64,000 bases of DNA from JBKBKN01 sp046294625 (GCA_046294625.1 JBKBKN010000001.1:62001-126000); one strand, 5' to 3'. Shown: positions 9,110 through 17,644, counted from the stretch's first letter. The notes: a model not told the origin generated them from the sequence alone. Translations and numbers: made by a program.

Positions 9110-9862
9110 ATGAAAAGTATTTACCGCATTTTACAAGAAAACAAGCAAGTCGGACGTAAGGCACTGGCTGTGCTCATTGATCCGGATAAACATACGCCCG
9201 GCAGCATTGAAGAAACGGTATGCTTAGCGGCAGAAGCAAAAGTGGATTTTATCTTCTTTGGGGGAAGTTTTGTGCAATCTGAGATGGCCAGTGAGTTTGT
9301 AAGCAGCATTAAACAAACGGTGAATTGTCCGGTAGTTATTTTTCCTGGAAATCAAATGAGTATTTGTCGTCAGGCCGATGGTATATTGTATCTATCCCTT
9401 ATTTCGGGACGAAATGCCGAATTTCTTATAGGTAGGCATGTAATTACTGCTGCTGCCATAAAAAGAAGCGGCCTCGAGGTGGTGCCCACCGGCTACATGC
9501 TGGTGGACAGTGGTTCTCCTACAGCGGTGGAGTATATGAGTAATACATCTCCTATACCCAGACATCAGTCTGATGTGGCTGCTGCAACAGCAATGGCGGG
9601 CGAAATGCTTGGATTAAAAACGATTTATTTAGAAGGCGGAAGCGGAGCTAAAAAGACAGTACCACTGGAGATGATTAGCAAGGTGAGTCAAAGCATCAGC
9701 ATCCCTTTAATAGTGGGTGGAGGTATCACCAATGCCAATGATGCGAATGATATTCTCCATGCCGGTGCTGATTTGATAGTTGTAGGGAATGCAATTGAGA
9801 AGAACCCCAATCTGATTATAGATCTCATGCTAGCAGTCAATGCCAGAAATTATGCAGTTTAA
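9110..9862 (+). CDS. Geranylgeranylglyceryl/heptaprenylglyceryl phosphate synthase family protein
   Basis: The 250-residue protein matches the PcrB/GGGPS family, which joins a polyprenyl diphosphate to glycerol-1-phosphate to form an ether lipid precursor. Visible family motifs are the N-terminal LIDPDK (about residues 22-27), YLEGGSGAK (about 179-187), VGGGI (about 202-206) and VVGNAIE (about 224-230), all on a TIM-barrel pattern. Bacteroidota members fall in the group II GGGPS enzymes, which can be archaeal-like in activity; their cellular role is not well established. It is convergent with pfkA with only 6 bases between stops. A polyprenyl diphosphate synthase gene at 30518-31492 could make its substrate, but this link is inference. 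Confidence 0.88.
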   Translation: MKSIYRILQENKQVGRKALAVLIDPDKHTPGSIEETVCLAAEAKVDFIFFGGSFVQSEMASEFVSSIKQTVNCPVVIFPGNQMSICRQADGILYLSLISGRNAEFLIGRHVITAAAIKRSGLEVVPTGYMLVDSGSPTAVEYMSNTSPIPRHQSDVAAATAMAGEMLGLKTIYLEGGSGAKKTVPLEMISKVSQSISIPLIVGGGITNANDANDILHAGADLIVVGNAIEKNPNLIIDLMLAVNARNYAV

Positions 9863-9868
9863 AAGGGG

Positions 9869-10849
9869 CTACAATGCCATGATTTCGGCCATTTCAATGA
9901 TTCTCTGATTCACATCTTGATTATGTTTTGTCGCATTGGACAGCGGTGTAAAGGTGATTTTGCCAGACATTTGTCCGCACATAACCCTGTTTTGCCCATC
10001 AAGCAAACCTATTACAGATTCGTAACCTAATCTTGTAGCCAGAACACGATCCATACAGGTTGGGTTTCCTCCTCGCTGAATGTGTCCCAACACACAAACC
10101 TTGGTCTCGAGTTTGTCAAATTTTTTCTGAACGGTATCCGCTATTTTAAATGCCCCTCCGGCATCATCGCCCTCTGCAACAATGATTACGTGCCCTGATT
10201 TCTGTCGTTTCCAGCCTCTTTCGAGTTGTGCGATAAGTCTGTCCACATGGGTTTTGGTTTCCGGAATAAGTATGGCTTCGGCTCCGCAGGCTATGCCACT
10301 TCGGAGCGCAATGAGTCCTGCATCGCGACCCATCACCTCCACGAAAAACAAGCGATTGTGAGATGATGCTGTATCACGAATGTTATCAACCGCTTCCACT
10401 ACGGTATTGATTGCGGTATCGTAACCAATCGTAAAATCAGTCCCATATAAATCATTATCAATCGTTCCGGGTATGCCAATCACTTTTACTCCAAATTCTT
10501 TGGCCAGGGTGTCTGCTCCTCGAAATGAGCCATCTCCTCCAATTATAATCACTGCATCGATTCCGGCTTTCTGAAGGTTTTCATAGGCTTGTTGTCTTCC
10601 TTCTTTTTCCATGAAGCGTTTGCTTCGGGCTGTTTTGAGAATGGTGCCTCCTTTTTGAATGATATTGCCCACTGAAGCAGAATCCATTTCGCGAAAATCG
10701 CCATTGATCATACCTTCGTAACCACCAACAATGCCGGTTACTTTTAGTTCTTTGTAAATCGCTGTCCTTACAACAGCTCTGATGCAGGCATTCATTCCCG
10801 GAGCATCGCCCCCGGAAGTCATAACCCCTATTTTTTTTATAGCCATCAT
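9869..10849 (-). CDS. pfkA: ATP-dependent 6-phosphofructokinase
   Basis: The 326-residue protein phosphorylates fructose 6-phosphate in the committed step of glycolysis. Motifs are TSGGDAPGMN (about residues 11-20), IGGDGSFRGA (about 101-110), PGTIDND (about 126-132) and the substrate-binding MGRDAG and HIQRGG. GGDGS together with PGTIDND is the combination of ATP-using enzymes, whereas diphosphate-using ones carry GGDDT and PKTIDND. Length and motifs are those of a complete bacterial PfkA. The start may be the first or second of two adjacent ATG codons (10849 or 10846). Two -7 elements precede it, at 10878-10885 and 10920-10927. Confidence 0.97.
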   Translation of the reverse strand: MMAIKKIGVMTSGGDAPGMNACIRAVVRTAIYKELKVTGIVGGYEGMINGDFREMDSASVGNIIQKGGTILKTARSKRFMEKEGRQQAYENLQKAGIDAVIIIGGDGSFRGADTLAKEFGVKVIGIPGTIDNDLYGTDFTIGYDTAINTVVEAVDNIRDTASSHNRLFFVEVMGRDAGLIALRSGIACGAEAILIPETKTHVDRLIAQLERGWKRQKSGHVIIVAEGDDAGGAFKIADTVQKKFDKLETKVCVLGHIQRGGNPTCMDRVLATRLGYESVIGLLDGQNRVMCGQMSGKITFTPLSNATKHNQDVNQRIIEMAEIMAL

Positions 10850-10877
10850 TCTAATTATAAATTTAACATTAAAACAC

Positions 10878-10885
10878 CAAAGTTA
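10878..10885 (-). promoter_or_regulatory. Proximal -7 element upstream of pfkA
   Basis: TAACTTTG on the minus strand fits TAnnTTTG about 30 bases before the pfkA start. No upstream TTTG is found at 19-21 bases, so this may be secondary to the distal promoter at 10920-10953. Confidence 0.3.
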
Positions 10886-10919
10886 TTGCAGGTGTTTGGC
10901 TACTCGGCCTGTTACATTG

Positions 10920-10953
10920 CAAAGTTAACAAACAATTATCACCTTAGTCAAAA
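10920..10953 (-). promoter_or_regulatory. Distal pfkA promoter
   Basis: On the minus strand TTTTG (10953-10949) lies 21 bases from TAACTTTG (10927-10920). The predicted leader to the pfkA start is about 65 bases. Confidence 0.45.
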
Positions 10954-10978
10954 TATGACAAAATTACCAATGCGTATT

Positions 10979-11890
10979 TTAGAAGTGCTCAAATGTTCCA
11001 CCGGTGTGTAAGTAAAGAATCTTTTCAGAAGGGGTAATAAATCCGGAGGCAATCAGGTCTCTTAAACCGAACAGGGCCTTGGCGCCATAAATAAGATCAA
11101 TTTTGATGTCGTTCAGATTTTCCAACTCGCTCCTGAAGTCGATAAGCTCTTGAGCTTTTTTTGCATATCCGCCGAAGTGGTACGAAGGATTTATATGTAT
11201 TTTTTTTACTGAAGAGAGGTCAATATTACATGACTTGAGCACTTCATTGATGATGATTTTTTCTCCTTTGAGAACCTGAAAGCATAACAGTTTTGTTTCA
11301 GGAAAATGTTTAATCGCTTGCCAGATACCGTAACAGGTTGTTCCTGTTGCACCGGGAATAACCGCCCAATCAAACTCCTTGTCAGTTTCTCTGATCATTT
11401 TTGAAGCGCCTGCAGCCCCGGGCAGTCCTGCACCACCTTCCGGAATGATGAGCGCATTTTTGTATTCTTTCTTCAAATTCTGCAAATAATCTATTTCATT
11501 CTTTTCTCTGTATTGCGATCTGCTCACGTGTACACATTGCAATCCTTTTGAAGAAATATAATCAAGGTAGGGATTGCCTCCTTCGGGGTATTCGCCTCTG
11601 ATGACGCCAAGAGCAGGTATCCCTGCTTCATGGGCAAGTGCAGCTAAGGCAAGCAGGTGATTAGAATATGCCCCGCCAAAACTGATCAAGCGGTCATGTT
11701 GGTTGAAGTGCTGAAGCCAACCGCTGAGTTTGAAAATTTTATTCCCACTTATATAAGAATCAATCTGATCATAACGCCTAATCCATATATTGGTGTGTTG
11801 CGTCAATCCGGGCAATATCAACGGCATGTCCCTGCAGTTTTCAGCAGTCAACATGTATTTCTCAACCACGCTTCCGATTCGGGAGTTCAT
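10979..11890 (-). CDS. PLP-dependent ACC deaminase / D-cysteine desulfhydrase family protein
   Basis: The 303-residue protein is a fold-type II pyridoxal phosphate enzyme. GNKIFKLSG (about residues 49-57) carries the candidate PLP lysine, FGGAYSNH (about 71-78) is the substrate and phosphate loop, and VIPGATGTT (about 177-185) with HTGG near the C-terminus complete the family pattern. Members deaminate 1-aminocyclopropane-1-carboxylate or break down D-cysteine; sequence inspection alone does not tell which. D-cysteine desulfhydrase activity is the more common housekeeping role outside plant-associated bacteria. The gene stands alone, 129 bases upstream of pfkA on the same strand. Confidence 0.8.
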   Translation of the reverse strand: MNSRIGSVVEKYMLTAENCRDMPLILPGLTQHTNIWIRRYDQIDSYISGNKIFKLSGWLQHFNQHDRLISFGGAYSNHLLALAALAHEAGIPALGVIRGEYPEGGNPYLDYISSKGLQCVHVSRSQYREKNEIDYLQNLKKEYKNALIIPEGGAGLPGAAGASKMIRETDKEFDWAVIPGATGTTCYGIWQAIKHFPETKLLCFQVLKGEKIIINEVLKSCNIDLSSVKKIHINPSYHFGGYAKKAQELIDFRSELENLNDIKIDLIYGAKALFGLRDLIASGFITPSEKILYLHTGGTFEHF

Positions 11891-11986
11891 TGCTACAAAG
11901 TAAGTCGACTATCTAACTGCAATTGCATAATCAACATTAACGATATGTCGATTGGACTAATCAACAAATTTAGTTCATTTGCAGCT

Positions 11987-12316
11987 ATGAGCAGAACCAT
12001 AAGTCACACCTTCTTTATTTTCTCATTCGTATTTGTGCTATTTTCTTGTAAAACAAAGCAAAAGAATAGTGAATACATGGCGATGGATAAATCTGAAAGT
12101 CTTGAAACAGTCAAAGTTATTTTCTTTGAAGTAGCAGGCTGCGGTTATATGCTGCAAAGGCAAGATCAATCGCGACTTCAGCCGGTGAACCTTCCCGAGC
12201 AATATCAAGTGGAAGGTCTTGAACTTAGCATTTCCTACAGAATTATAGAAGACGTTGTCACCATTTGTATGGCTGGAGAAGTAGTAGAGTTAATCAACAT
12301 AAAGAAAGTACACTAA
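11987..12316 (+). CDS. Small lipoprotein of unknown function
   Basis: The start is set at the ATG 11987, because it yields a lipoprotein signal peptide: MSRTISH, a hydrophobic stretch and the lipobox LFSC with the modified cysteine near residue 20. The frame is open further upstream, but that part overlaps the divergent PLP enzyme gene. The mature part of about 90 residues shows no recognised domain; it has C-G and CMAG sequences and a mixed beta-strand look. Its stop overlaps the fmt start by one base (TAATG), so the two are probably translationally coupled. Function is unknown. Confidence 0.6.
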   Translation: MSRTISHTFFIFSFVFVLFSCKTKQKNSEYMAMDKSESLETVKVIFFEVAGCGYMLQRQDQSRLQPVNLPEQYQVEGLELSISYRIIEDVVTICMAGEVVELINIKKVH

Positions 12317-13257
12317 TGCGTATTGCATATTTTGGCACTCCTGAATTCGCCCTTGCAGGGCTGAAAGCTTTACTTGCGCATGGCATGAATGTAGTGGTCG
12401 TGATCACTGCTCCTGATAAACCGGCAGGAAGAGGTTTGGAGCTTAAGGCTTCTCCTGTCAAACAATTTGCTGTAGATAAACAAATACCAGTTTTGCAGCC
12501 TACCAATCTTAAAGATGCCGAGTTTATTCAACAGCTGCAATCATTCAATGCCGACCTAGGAATTATTATTGCTTTTAGAATGTTGCCTGAAGCCGTATGG
12601 AATATGTTCCCGAAAGGAACCTTTAACATTCACGCATCACTTCTTCCGCAATACAGGGGTGCAGCACCGATCAATCATGCGATTATTAATGGAGAGAAAG
12701 AAACCGGTGTAACCAGTTTTTTTCTAAAACATGAAATAGACACCGGTTCTATTATTGCTAGTAGAAAAACCTTGATAGAAGAGAATGAAACAGCCGGAGA
12801 GCTTCATGACAGACTTATGGTGATGGGCGCTCAGCTTGCAGTAGATACCGTTAAGCTTATCGAAGATGGTAAGGTGAATCCTCTGGCACAAGAAGAAGTG
12901 CAGGGTCTGCGGCATGCTCCTAAAATTTTTAAGGACTTCTGTAAAATTGATTTCAACAAGGAAGCTCTTTTGGTTCATAACCATATTCGTGGCTTGAGTC
13001 CTTATCCGGGTGCCTATACATATATTAATATTGACGGAAAGATTTCAGTTCTAAAAATTTATCGAAGCATTGTTTCTAATAGAAATGAAGAAGGTGTAGC
13101 AGGGGAGCTTTTCACCGACAATAAGACTTTTATTGACGTTAGGTGTGCCGAAGGTAGCATTTCACTGCTTGAACTTCAGCTCGAAGGCAAGAAAAAAGTG
13201 GGTATAAAGGACTTTTTGAACGGAATAAAGAATTGCAAAAGCATTGAAATAAGTTAA
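12316..13257 (+). CDS. fmt: Methionyl-tRNA formyltransferase
   Basis: The 313-residue enzyme transfers a formyl group from 10-formyltetrahydrofolate to methionyl-tRNA(fMet) for translation initiation. The start at 12316 gives MRIAYFGTPEFA, the expected N-terminus of Fmt. The formyltransferase domain holds APDKPAGRG (about residues 35-43), the catalytic region NIHASLLPQYRGAAPI (about 105-120), and the C-terminal OB-like domain begins near residue 205 with the HNHIRGLSPYPGA segment. The ATG overlaps the stop of the preceding lipoprotein gene by one base. No terminator follows directly; the HU gene has its own promoter. Confidence 0.97.
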   Translation: MRIAYFGTPEFALAGLKALLAHGMNVVVVITAPDKPAGRGLELKASPVKQFAVDKQIPVLQPTNLKDAEFIQQLQSFNADLGIIIAFRMLPEAVWNMFPKGTFNIHASLLPQYRGAAPINHAIINGEKETGVTSFFLKHEIDTGSIIASRKTLIEENETAGELHDRLMVMGAQLAVDTVKLIEDGKVNPLAQEEVQGLRHAPKIFKDFCKIDFNKEALLVHNHIRGLSPYPGAYTYINIDGKISVLKIYRSIVSNRNEEGVAGELFTDNKTFIDVRCAEGSISLLELQLEGKKKVGIKDFLNGIKNCKSIEIS

Positions 13258-13365
13258 GCAATGCCATTTTTGGGCTTATTTCCCTTATTTTCAGGCCTTA
13301 ACAAGTTTGGTTATTAACAAAATCTGCTATTTATCAACATTTTCTTGGGTTTCAGGGGGTAAATG

Positions 13366-13396
13366 CTTGGAACATATTGATTTTACTATACATTTG
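13366..13396 (+). promoter_or_regulatory. Promoter of the HU gene
   Basis: CTTG (13366-13369) lies 19 bases before TACATTTG (13389-13396), a match to the Bacteroidota TTG / TAnnTTTG promoter. The leader to the start at 13442 would be about 40 bases. Confidence 0.5.
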
Positions 13397-13441
13397 TTAA
13401 TGTTATAAACCTAATGTTTCATTTTTAAAAAACAAAAAACC

Positions 13442-13714
13442 ATGAACAAAGCAGAACTTATCGATGCAATCGCATCAAAAGCAGAAATTTCAAAAGTTGA
13501 CGCTAAGAAAGCATTAGATGCTTTTGTTGACGCAACAGCTGCGGCTCTTAAAAAAGGTGATCGTGTAGCTTTAGTAGGTTTTGGTTCTTTCTCAGTGTCT
13601 TCACGCGCTGCAAGAAAAGGAAGAAACCCACAAACTGGAAAAGAAATTAAAATCGCTGCTAAGAAAGTTGTTAAATTCAAAGCAGGTAGCGAACTTTCAA
13701 GTAAAGTGAAGTAA
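13442..13714 (+). CDS. HU family DNA-binding protein
   Basis: This 90-residue protein has the size and sequence of histone-like HU, a dimeric nucleoid protein that bends DNA. It starts MNKAELIDAIASKAEISK. The DNA-binding arm carries FGSFSVSSRAARKGRNPQTG (about residues 47-66), which contains the conserved RNPQTG, and the C-terminus is lysine-rich. It is a single-gene unit with its own promoter upstream and a strong terminator downstream. The alternative assignment as IHF subunit is less likely, given the lack of a partner gene and the generic HU sequence. Confidence 0.95.
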   Translation: MNKAELIDAIASKAEISKVDAKKALDAFVDATAAALKKGDRVALVGFGSFSVSSRAARKGRNPQTGKEIKIAAKKVVKFKAGSELSSKVK

Positions 13715-13740
13715 TCCTTTCCTTCAAGGAAATTTAAAAA

Positions 13741-13770
13741 CCTTGCTAATTAGCAGGGTTTTTTATTTTT
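13741..13770 (+). terminator. Rho-independent terminator after HU
   Basis: CCTTGCT pairs with AGCAGGG around an AATT loop (one G-T pair), followed by a T-rich run to 13770. Confidence 0.8.
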
Positions 13771-13777
13771 ATCCGAT

Positions 13778-13785
13778 TAATTTTG
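13778..13785 (+). promoter_or_regulatory. -7 element very close to the arginase-family start
   Basis: TAATTTTG fits TAnnTTTG and ends only 4 bases before the ATG at 13790. If used, the mRNA would be leaderless or nearly so. No matching TTTG box is present upstream, because the HU terminator occupies that position. Confidence 0.3.
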
Positions 13786-13789
13786 GCAC

Positions 13790-14845
13790 ATGACTAAAGA
13801 AGAAAAGATTGCTCAATTTGATCCCAACGGTTTGGGCCTTTCGGATTCCGGAATATTTGGCTTGCCGTTTAATGAAGAAGATGCTCAATTAGTGATTTTG
13901 CCTGTTACATGGGAAGTCACTGTATCATATGGCGGTGGAACTGTGGATGGACCTCAAGCTGTTTTTGATGCCAGCAAACAGATTGACCTTTATGATCCGG
14001 ATGTAAAGGATGCCTGGAAGGCCGGCATTTTTATGCGCCATGTGAATAATGATTGGCGTAATCTGAGTGAACACCTTCGTAAAAAAGCAGAAAACTATAT
14101 TACATTTCTAGAGAATGGGGGCAATCCGGAAGAGCAAAAACATGTAGTTGCTAATATAGATGCGGATTGTGAAGCATTAAATAAGTATGTTTACGATCGA
14201 ACGATCGAACTTATGAAGTCAGGTAAAATCGTTGGTTTATTGGGGGGAGATCACTCAACACCATTAGGATATATGCAAGCCCTGGCCGATTTTCATGGAG
14301 AGTTTGGAGTGTTACAAATTGATGCACATGCCGATCTGCGTGTGGCTTACGAAGGTTTTACCTATTCACATGCATCGATTTTTTACAATGCACTCAAGAT
14401 TAACCAATTGATAAAACTGGTTCAGGTGGGTATCAGGGATTTATGCGAGGCTGAAGCACAAATTATCAAGGAAAGTAAGGGGAGAATTGTAACATTTTAC
14501 GATCGTGATATTAAGCATAATATGATGGAAGGAACATCATGGAAAGTTATTTGCAATGAGATAGTAAGCGCACTTCCTGATAAGATTTATATTAGTTTCG
14601 ATATTGATGGTCTAGACCCTAAACTTTGCCCGAATACAGGTACACCTGTGCCTGGAGGTTTTGAATTTCACGAAGTGGTTTATTTGCTAAAGGTCTTAGT
14701 AAAATCAGGCAAGACCATAATAGGCTTCGACCTTAATGAAGTGAGCCCAGGCGACGACGAATGGGATGCCAATGTTGGTGCTAGGATTCTTTATAAGCTG
14801 AGCAATTTTACTTTGGTTTCGAATAAAAGATTAGAGCTGGCTTAG
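13790..14845 (+). CDS. Arginase/agmatinase/formiminoglutamase (ureohydrolase) family protein
   Basis: The 351-residue protein is a ureohydrolase with all binuclear manganese ligands in place: GGDHS (H155), DAHAD (D178, H180, D182) and FDIDGLDP (D271, D273). Such enzymes hydrolyse arginine, agmatine, formiminoglutamate or related guanidino compounds. It carries an extra segment around residues 80-125 not seen in short arginases, common in the Bacteroidota agmatinase-like group. The substrate cannot be fixed from the sequence, and no histidine- or polyamine-pathway gene is adjacent. It follows the HU terminator directly and is probably transcribed from its own promoter. Confidence 0.85.
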   Translation: MTKEEKIAQFDPNGLGLSDSGIFGLPFNEEDAQLVILPVTWEVTVSYGGGTVDGPQAVFDASKQIDLYDPDVKDAWKAGIFMRHVNNDWRNLSEHLRKKAENYITFLENGGNPEEQKHVVANIDADCEALNKYVYDRTIELMKSGKIVGLLGGDHSTPLGYMQALADFHGEFGVLQIDAHADLRVAYEGFTYSHASIFYNALKINQLIKLVQVGIRDLCEAEAQIIKESKGRIVTFYDRDIKHNMMEGTSWKVICNEIVSALPDKIYISFDIDGLDPKLCPNTGTPVPGGFEFHEVVYLLKVLVKSGKTIIGFDLNEVSPGDDEWDANVGARILYKLSNFTLVSNKRLELA

Positions 14846-14901
14846 CAACGTGGGATTTATAGTCTTCCGTTTTGTTTTCTTGTCTCTTCAAGCTTTTGAA
14901 T

Positions 14902-15306
14902 TTAGGTAGGTAAGAGTTTACCATAAGTTACCTTATAGAAGGAAATTCGGTATTGAGTTAATGTTGCATTTTCTCTGATACCAATCGAATAATCAATATC
15001 TTCAGGCGATGAACCATACTTGTTTGTAAACACCTGAAAGGAATAATATTTTGTGCCGGAATCATCATGTTTTTTCTCTGAATCGTCTTTGTGACTTAAA
15101 ATTTCGTAAGAACCGGTATAGTACTTTTCAAAGGCTTTCCTAGCAGCTTTTTTTAATGGTGGATTTCCCGCAATTGTTCGATAGACAATACGGGTTTTCT
15201 GTTCGTAAAAGTCCGTAGGAATATGTCCGGTTTTGTTCTCAATTTTTTGGGCAGTAGCAAAATGACTCACTAGAATGATTAAGCAGATAATGAATGATTT
15301 AAGCAT
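14902..15306 (-). CDS. Small secreted protein of unknown function
   Basis: The 134-residue protein starts with a clear signal peptide (MLKSFIICLIILVSHFATAQ, cleavage near residue 19 or 20). The mature part is charged, with an YYTGSYEIL segment around residues 62-70 and a run of acidic and basic residues near 72-86 (HKDDSEKKHDDS). No lipobox and no T9SS sorting signal is present, so it is probably periplasmic. No known domain was recognised. Confidence 0.6.
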   Translation of the reverse strand: MLKSFIICLIILVSHFATAQKIENKTGHIPTDFYEQKTRIVYRTIAGNPPLKKAARKAFEKYYTGSYEILSHKDDSEKKHDDSGTKYYSFQVFTNKYGSSPEDIDYSIGIRENATLTQYRISFYKVTYGKLLPT

Positions 15307-15535
15307 TATGGTAGTGAAAATAATAAAAATTTATTATCGATTATATTAATAAAAATTTCTCATAGAAAGCATGATGTTTGTTTGCCTTCACACTGCTGAC
15401 GAAAGCGATATGCCCAATCATAAAATAACCTTAGGTTTGATATCATTGGTTCAATTTCATGCATGGATCATCAGCGAATAAGATATTTTTTCTTAACTTT
15501 ACATTTTACGACGTGTTTAACCAAAAATCATAGAC

Positions 15536-15724
15536 ATGGGAAAAGGAGATAAAAAATCAAAGCGCGGTAAGATTACGATAGGATCATACGGCGTAAGAAG
15601 AAAGCGAAAAACTAGTAAGCCTCGGGTTCGTAAAGTCGAATTGGTAGTTGCTGAAGTTGCAGAAAAGCCTTCTGCCAAGAAAGTATCACCGAAAACAAAA
15701 AAGTCGGTTAAAGCCGAAGCATAA
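15536..15724 (+). CDS. 30S ribosomal protein THX
   Basis: This 62-residue, strongly basic protein begins MGKGDKKSKRGKITIGSYGV followed by RRKRK. This is the signature of the bacterial THX family of small 30S subunit proteins, widespread in Bacteroidota. The C-terminal half (VAEVAEKPSAKKVSPKTKK) is a low-complexity lysine/alanine tail. It is a single-gene unit, followed by a strong hairpin terminator shared with the convergent glycosyltransferase gene. A TAACTTTA sequence near 15494 may be a degenerate -7 element. Confidence 0.9.
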   Translation: MGKGDKKSKRGKITIGSYGVRRKRKTSKPRVRKVELVVAEVAEKPSAKKVSPKTKKSVKAEA

Positions 15725-15742
15725 ACTTGTTTTTTGGACATA

Positions 15743-15778
15743 AAAAAGGGGCAGCTGCTTATTAGTTCGCCCCTTTTT
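15743..15778. terminator. Bidirectional terminator between THX and glycosyltransferase
   Basis: AAAAAGGGGC (15743-15752) pairs with GCCCCTTTTT (15769-15778) around a 16-base loop. It serves the plus-strand THX gene; its minus-strand use for the glycosyltransferase overlaps that gene's last codons. Confidence 0.75.
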
Positions 15779-16994
15779 CTTTTTCTCTAAGCCAGAGCAA
15801 TATCATTTCAGCCTCTTCTTTAGTTGTATCTGGAAAGTCAGGTAACATTTCTTTTAGACAATCTATAACTGATGCAGAGCCTTCTGCTTGTGTGATTAAT
15901 AGATTCAGACATTTCATGATTAGAAATGCATCAAACCATTGAAAAAAACGCTTTTTTCGAGCTGAAACGTCTTTAGCCTGCGTTTTGAGCTGTTCAATTA
16001 TGGTTTCTGCACCACGTTTGATTAGATAGTTTCTAAGAATGGGGACTAATGGAGCTTTGGGGAATTGTTTTGGTAGATAAGCATTTTCAGCAAAACAATC
16101 AATTACATGCTTTATTTGTTGAAAGCACCATACGGAGTAGGTCTGCCCGGGATCCTTATTTTGTTCCAACCACATTTTCATGCTTCGTCCTGTGCCAAAA
16201 GGCACTCTTTCTGATATGCGAGGAGAAGGAAAAACCTGGGTATCGGAAATAAAAATATGTCGCCCGTGTGGGAGCAATTTATTCATGAAATAAAAATCCT
16301 CGCCGGCTTTTCGCTGATTCATTCCACCTGATTTGACATAAAGCTGAGCACTTACTCCCATTGCAGAACCGATAGTATATGCGCAATAAGGGAAGCCCGT
16401 AAATTTCAATGCCAGAAGATAATATCGGAGAAAAAGCTCATAATGCACAATCCCCGATCGGTGTTTTTCACTTAGCGTTTCAAAAGGGTGAGCTAAAGCC
16501 ATTGAAACACTATTTGGCGATTGCAGAGCGACATCAGCTAAACTTATAAGATAATTATCGCTTACCTGACAATCAGCATCGAGACATACAATTAGCCCTT
16601 TTGGTTGATTTTGCTTAATCAACTGATAAGCCGCATAATCCATTCCCAGCTTCCGTGCATATCCAACACCAGCCTTCACATCTGGAATATCATATGCATT
16701 TAATACAATTAATTCATAGGGTAGACTAGATTTGAGCTTTTCAAGTTTTAATTGTTGATTTGTATGATGGTTTTTAACTGTTTCAGTGGTATTTAAAGCA
16801 TGATTCAATACCACAATTACTGCAAAATCACACTCCGGCTGATGGATTTGAGCTAACGAACGGAGCAAATCTTCCAGTGTGGGTTCGTTAAAAGAAGGAA
16901 TCACGATGCAGAAACTTAAGCTTTGCGGAATATCGATCCCCGATATGTCTAAGTGAACCTGATAGCGCGCTTGATAGTGATCCCAAAGTTGCAT
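15762..16994 (-). CDS. Glycosyltransferase family 2 protein
   Basis: The 410-residue protein has a GT-A type glycosyltransferase domain. It starts with FCIVIPSFNEPTLEDLLRSL (about residues 27-46) and contains the metal-binding aspartates in LIVCLDADCQVSDNYL (about 133-148) and a catalytic-region GEDFYFMNKL (about 232-241). No membrane segment is evident, so it is cytoplasmic or peripheral. The C-terminal 130 residues are helical and not assigned. It lies 2 bases downstream of pdxH on the same strand and probably shares its transcript. The sugar and acceptor are unknown. Confidence 0.8.
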   Translation of the reverse strand: MQLWDHYQARYQVHLDISGIDIPQSLSFCIVIPSFNEPTLEDLLRSLAQIHQPECDFAVIVVLNHALNTTETVKNHHTNQQLKLEKLKSSLPYELIVLNAYDIPDVKAGVGYARKLGMDYAAYQLIKQNQPKGLIVCLDADCQVSDNYLISLADVALQSPNSVSMALAHPFETLSEKHRSGIVHYELFLRYYLLALKFTGFPYCAYTIGSAMGVSAQLYVKSGGMNQRKAGEDFYFMNKLLPHGRHIFISDTQVFPSPRISERVPFGTGRSMKMWLEQNKDPGQTYSVWCFQQIKHVIDCFAENAYLPKQFPKAPLVPILRNYLIKRGAETIIEQLKTQAKDVSARKKRFFQWFDAFLIMKCLNLLITQAEGSASVIDCLKEMLPDFPDTTKEEAEMILLWLREKEKGAN

Positions 16995-16996
16995 AT

Positions 16997-17644
16997 TTAT
17001 GGGGCTAAGCGTCCTTTATCCCAAATATTCTTACCCTGGTCTTTGATTTGAAAAAATATTCGATCATGCAATCGACTTTCTCTTCCCTGCCAGAATTCAA
17101 AATAATCAGCTTTTAAAATATATCCACCCCAATGTGGTGGCAGACTCACATCCCGGTTTTCAAATTGTTGTTCATATTGTTTCACTAATTTTTCCAAATC
17201 TTCGCGCTTTTCTATAATCTGACTTTGTGGCGAAGCCCATGCTCCAATCTGACTGCCTCTGGGCCTAAGCGCAAAATAGTCTTTGGATTCAGATTCGGGG
17301 AGTTTTTCCACCTTCCCTTCAATGCGCACTTGGCGCTCCAATTCAGGCCAGAAAAAATTGAGTGCTGCAAAAGGATTGTGCTGCAGTTCAATTCCTTTTT
17401 TGCTTAAGTAGTTTGTGTAAAATGTAAAACCATCTGTTCTAACATCTCTAAGCAACACTACACGTGAGCTGGGTCTGTTTTGATGCACTGTGGCAAGCAC
17501 CATTGCATTAGGCTCCATTATTTCAGCCTGAATGGCTTCTTCCATCCAATACTTGAATTGGTCAAAAGGATTGGATTTAATCTGGTTTTCGTCCAGTGCT
17601 TCGCGCGTATATTCCTTGCGAAGTTTTAATATTTTGTCTTGCAT
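16997..17644 (-). CDS. pdxH: Pyridoxamine 5'-phosphate oxidase
   Basis: The 215-residue flavoprotein oxidises pyridoxine or pyridoxamine phosphate to pyridoxal phosphate. The family pattern is visible in AMVLATVHQNRPSSRVVLLR (about residues 47-66), FYTNYLSKKG (about 75-84, FMN binding), FFWPELERQVRIEG (about 98-111), and the C-terminal EFWQGRESRLHDRI and RLAP ending. The length is typical and the gene appears intact. It is the first gene of a two-gene unit with the glycosyltransferase. Confidence 0.96.
   Translation of the reverse strand: MQDKILKLRKEYTREALDENQIKSNPFDQFKYWMEEAIQAEIMEPNAMVLATVHQNRPSSRVVLLRDVRTDGFTFYTNYLSKKGIELQHNPFAALNFFWPELERQVRIEGKVEKLPESESKDYFALRPRGSQIGAWASPQSQIIEKREDLEKLVKQYEQQFENRDVSLPPHWGGYILKADYFEFWQGRESRLHDRIFFQIKDQGKNIWDKGRLAP

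Noticed and set aside
9121..9309. A minus-strand frame over the start of the GGGP synthase gene
   Set aside because: It is the antisense of a well-conserved TIM-barrel enzyme.
11657..12316. A 219-residue version of the small lipoprotein gene
   Set aside because: The extended part is antisense to the PLP enzyme gene and would bury the lipoprotein signal peptide inside the protein.
13411..13680. Minus-strand reading frame of 89 residues over the HU gene
   Set aside because: It is the antisense shadow of HU, which has family motifs, a promoter and a terminator.
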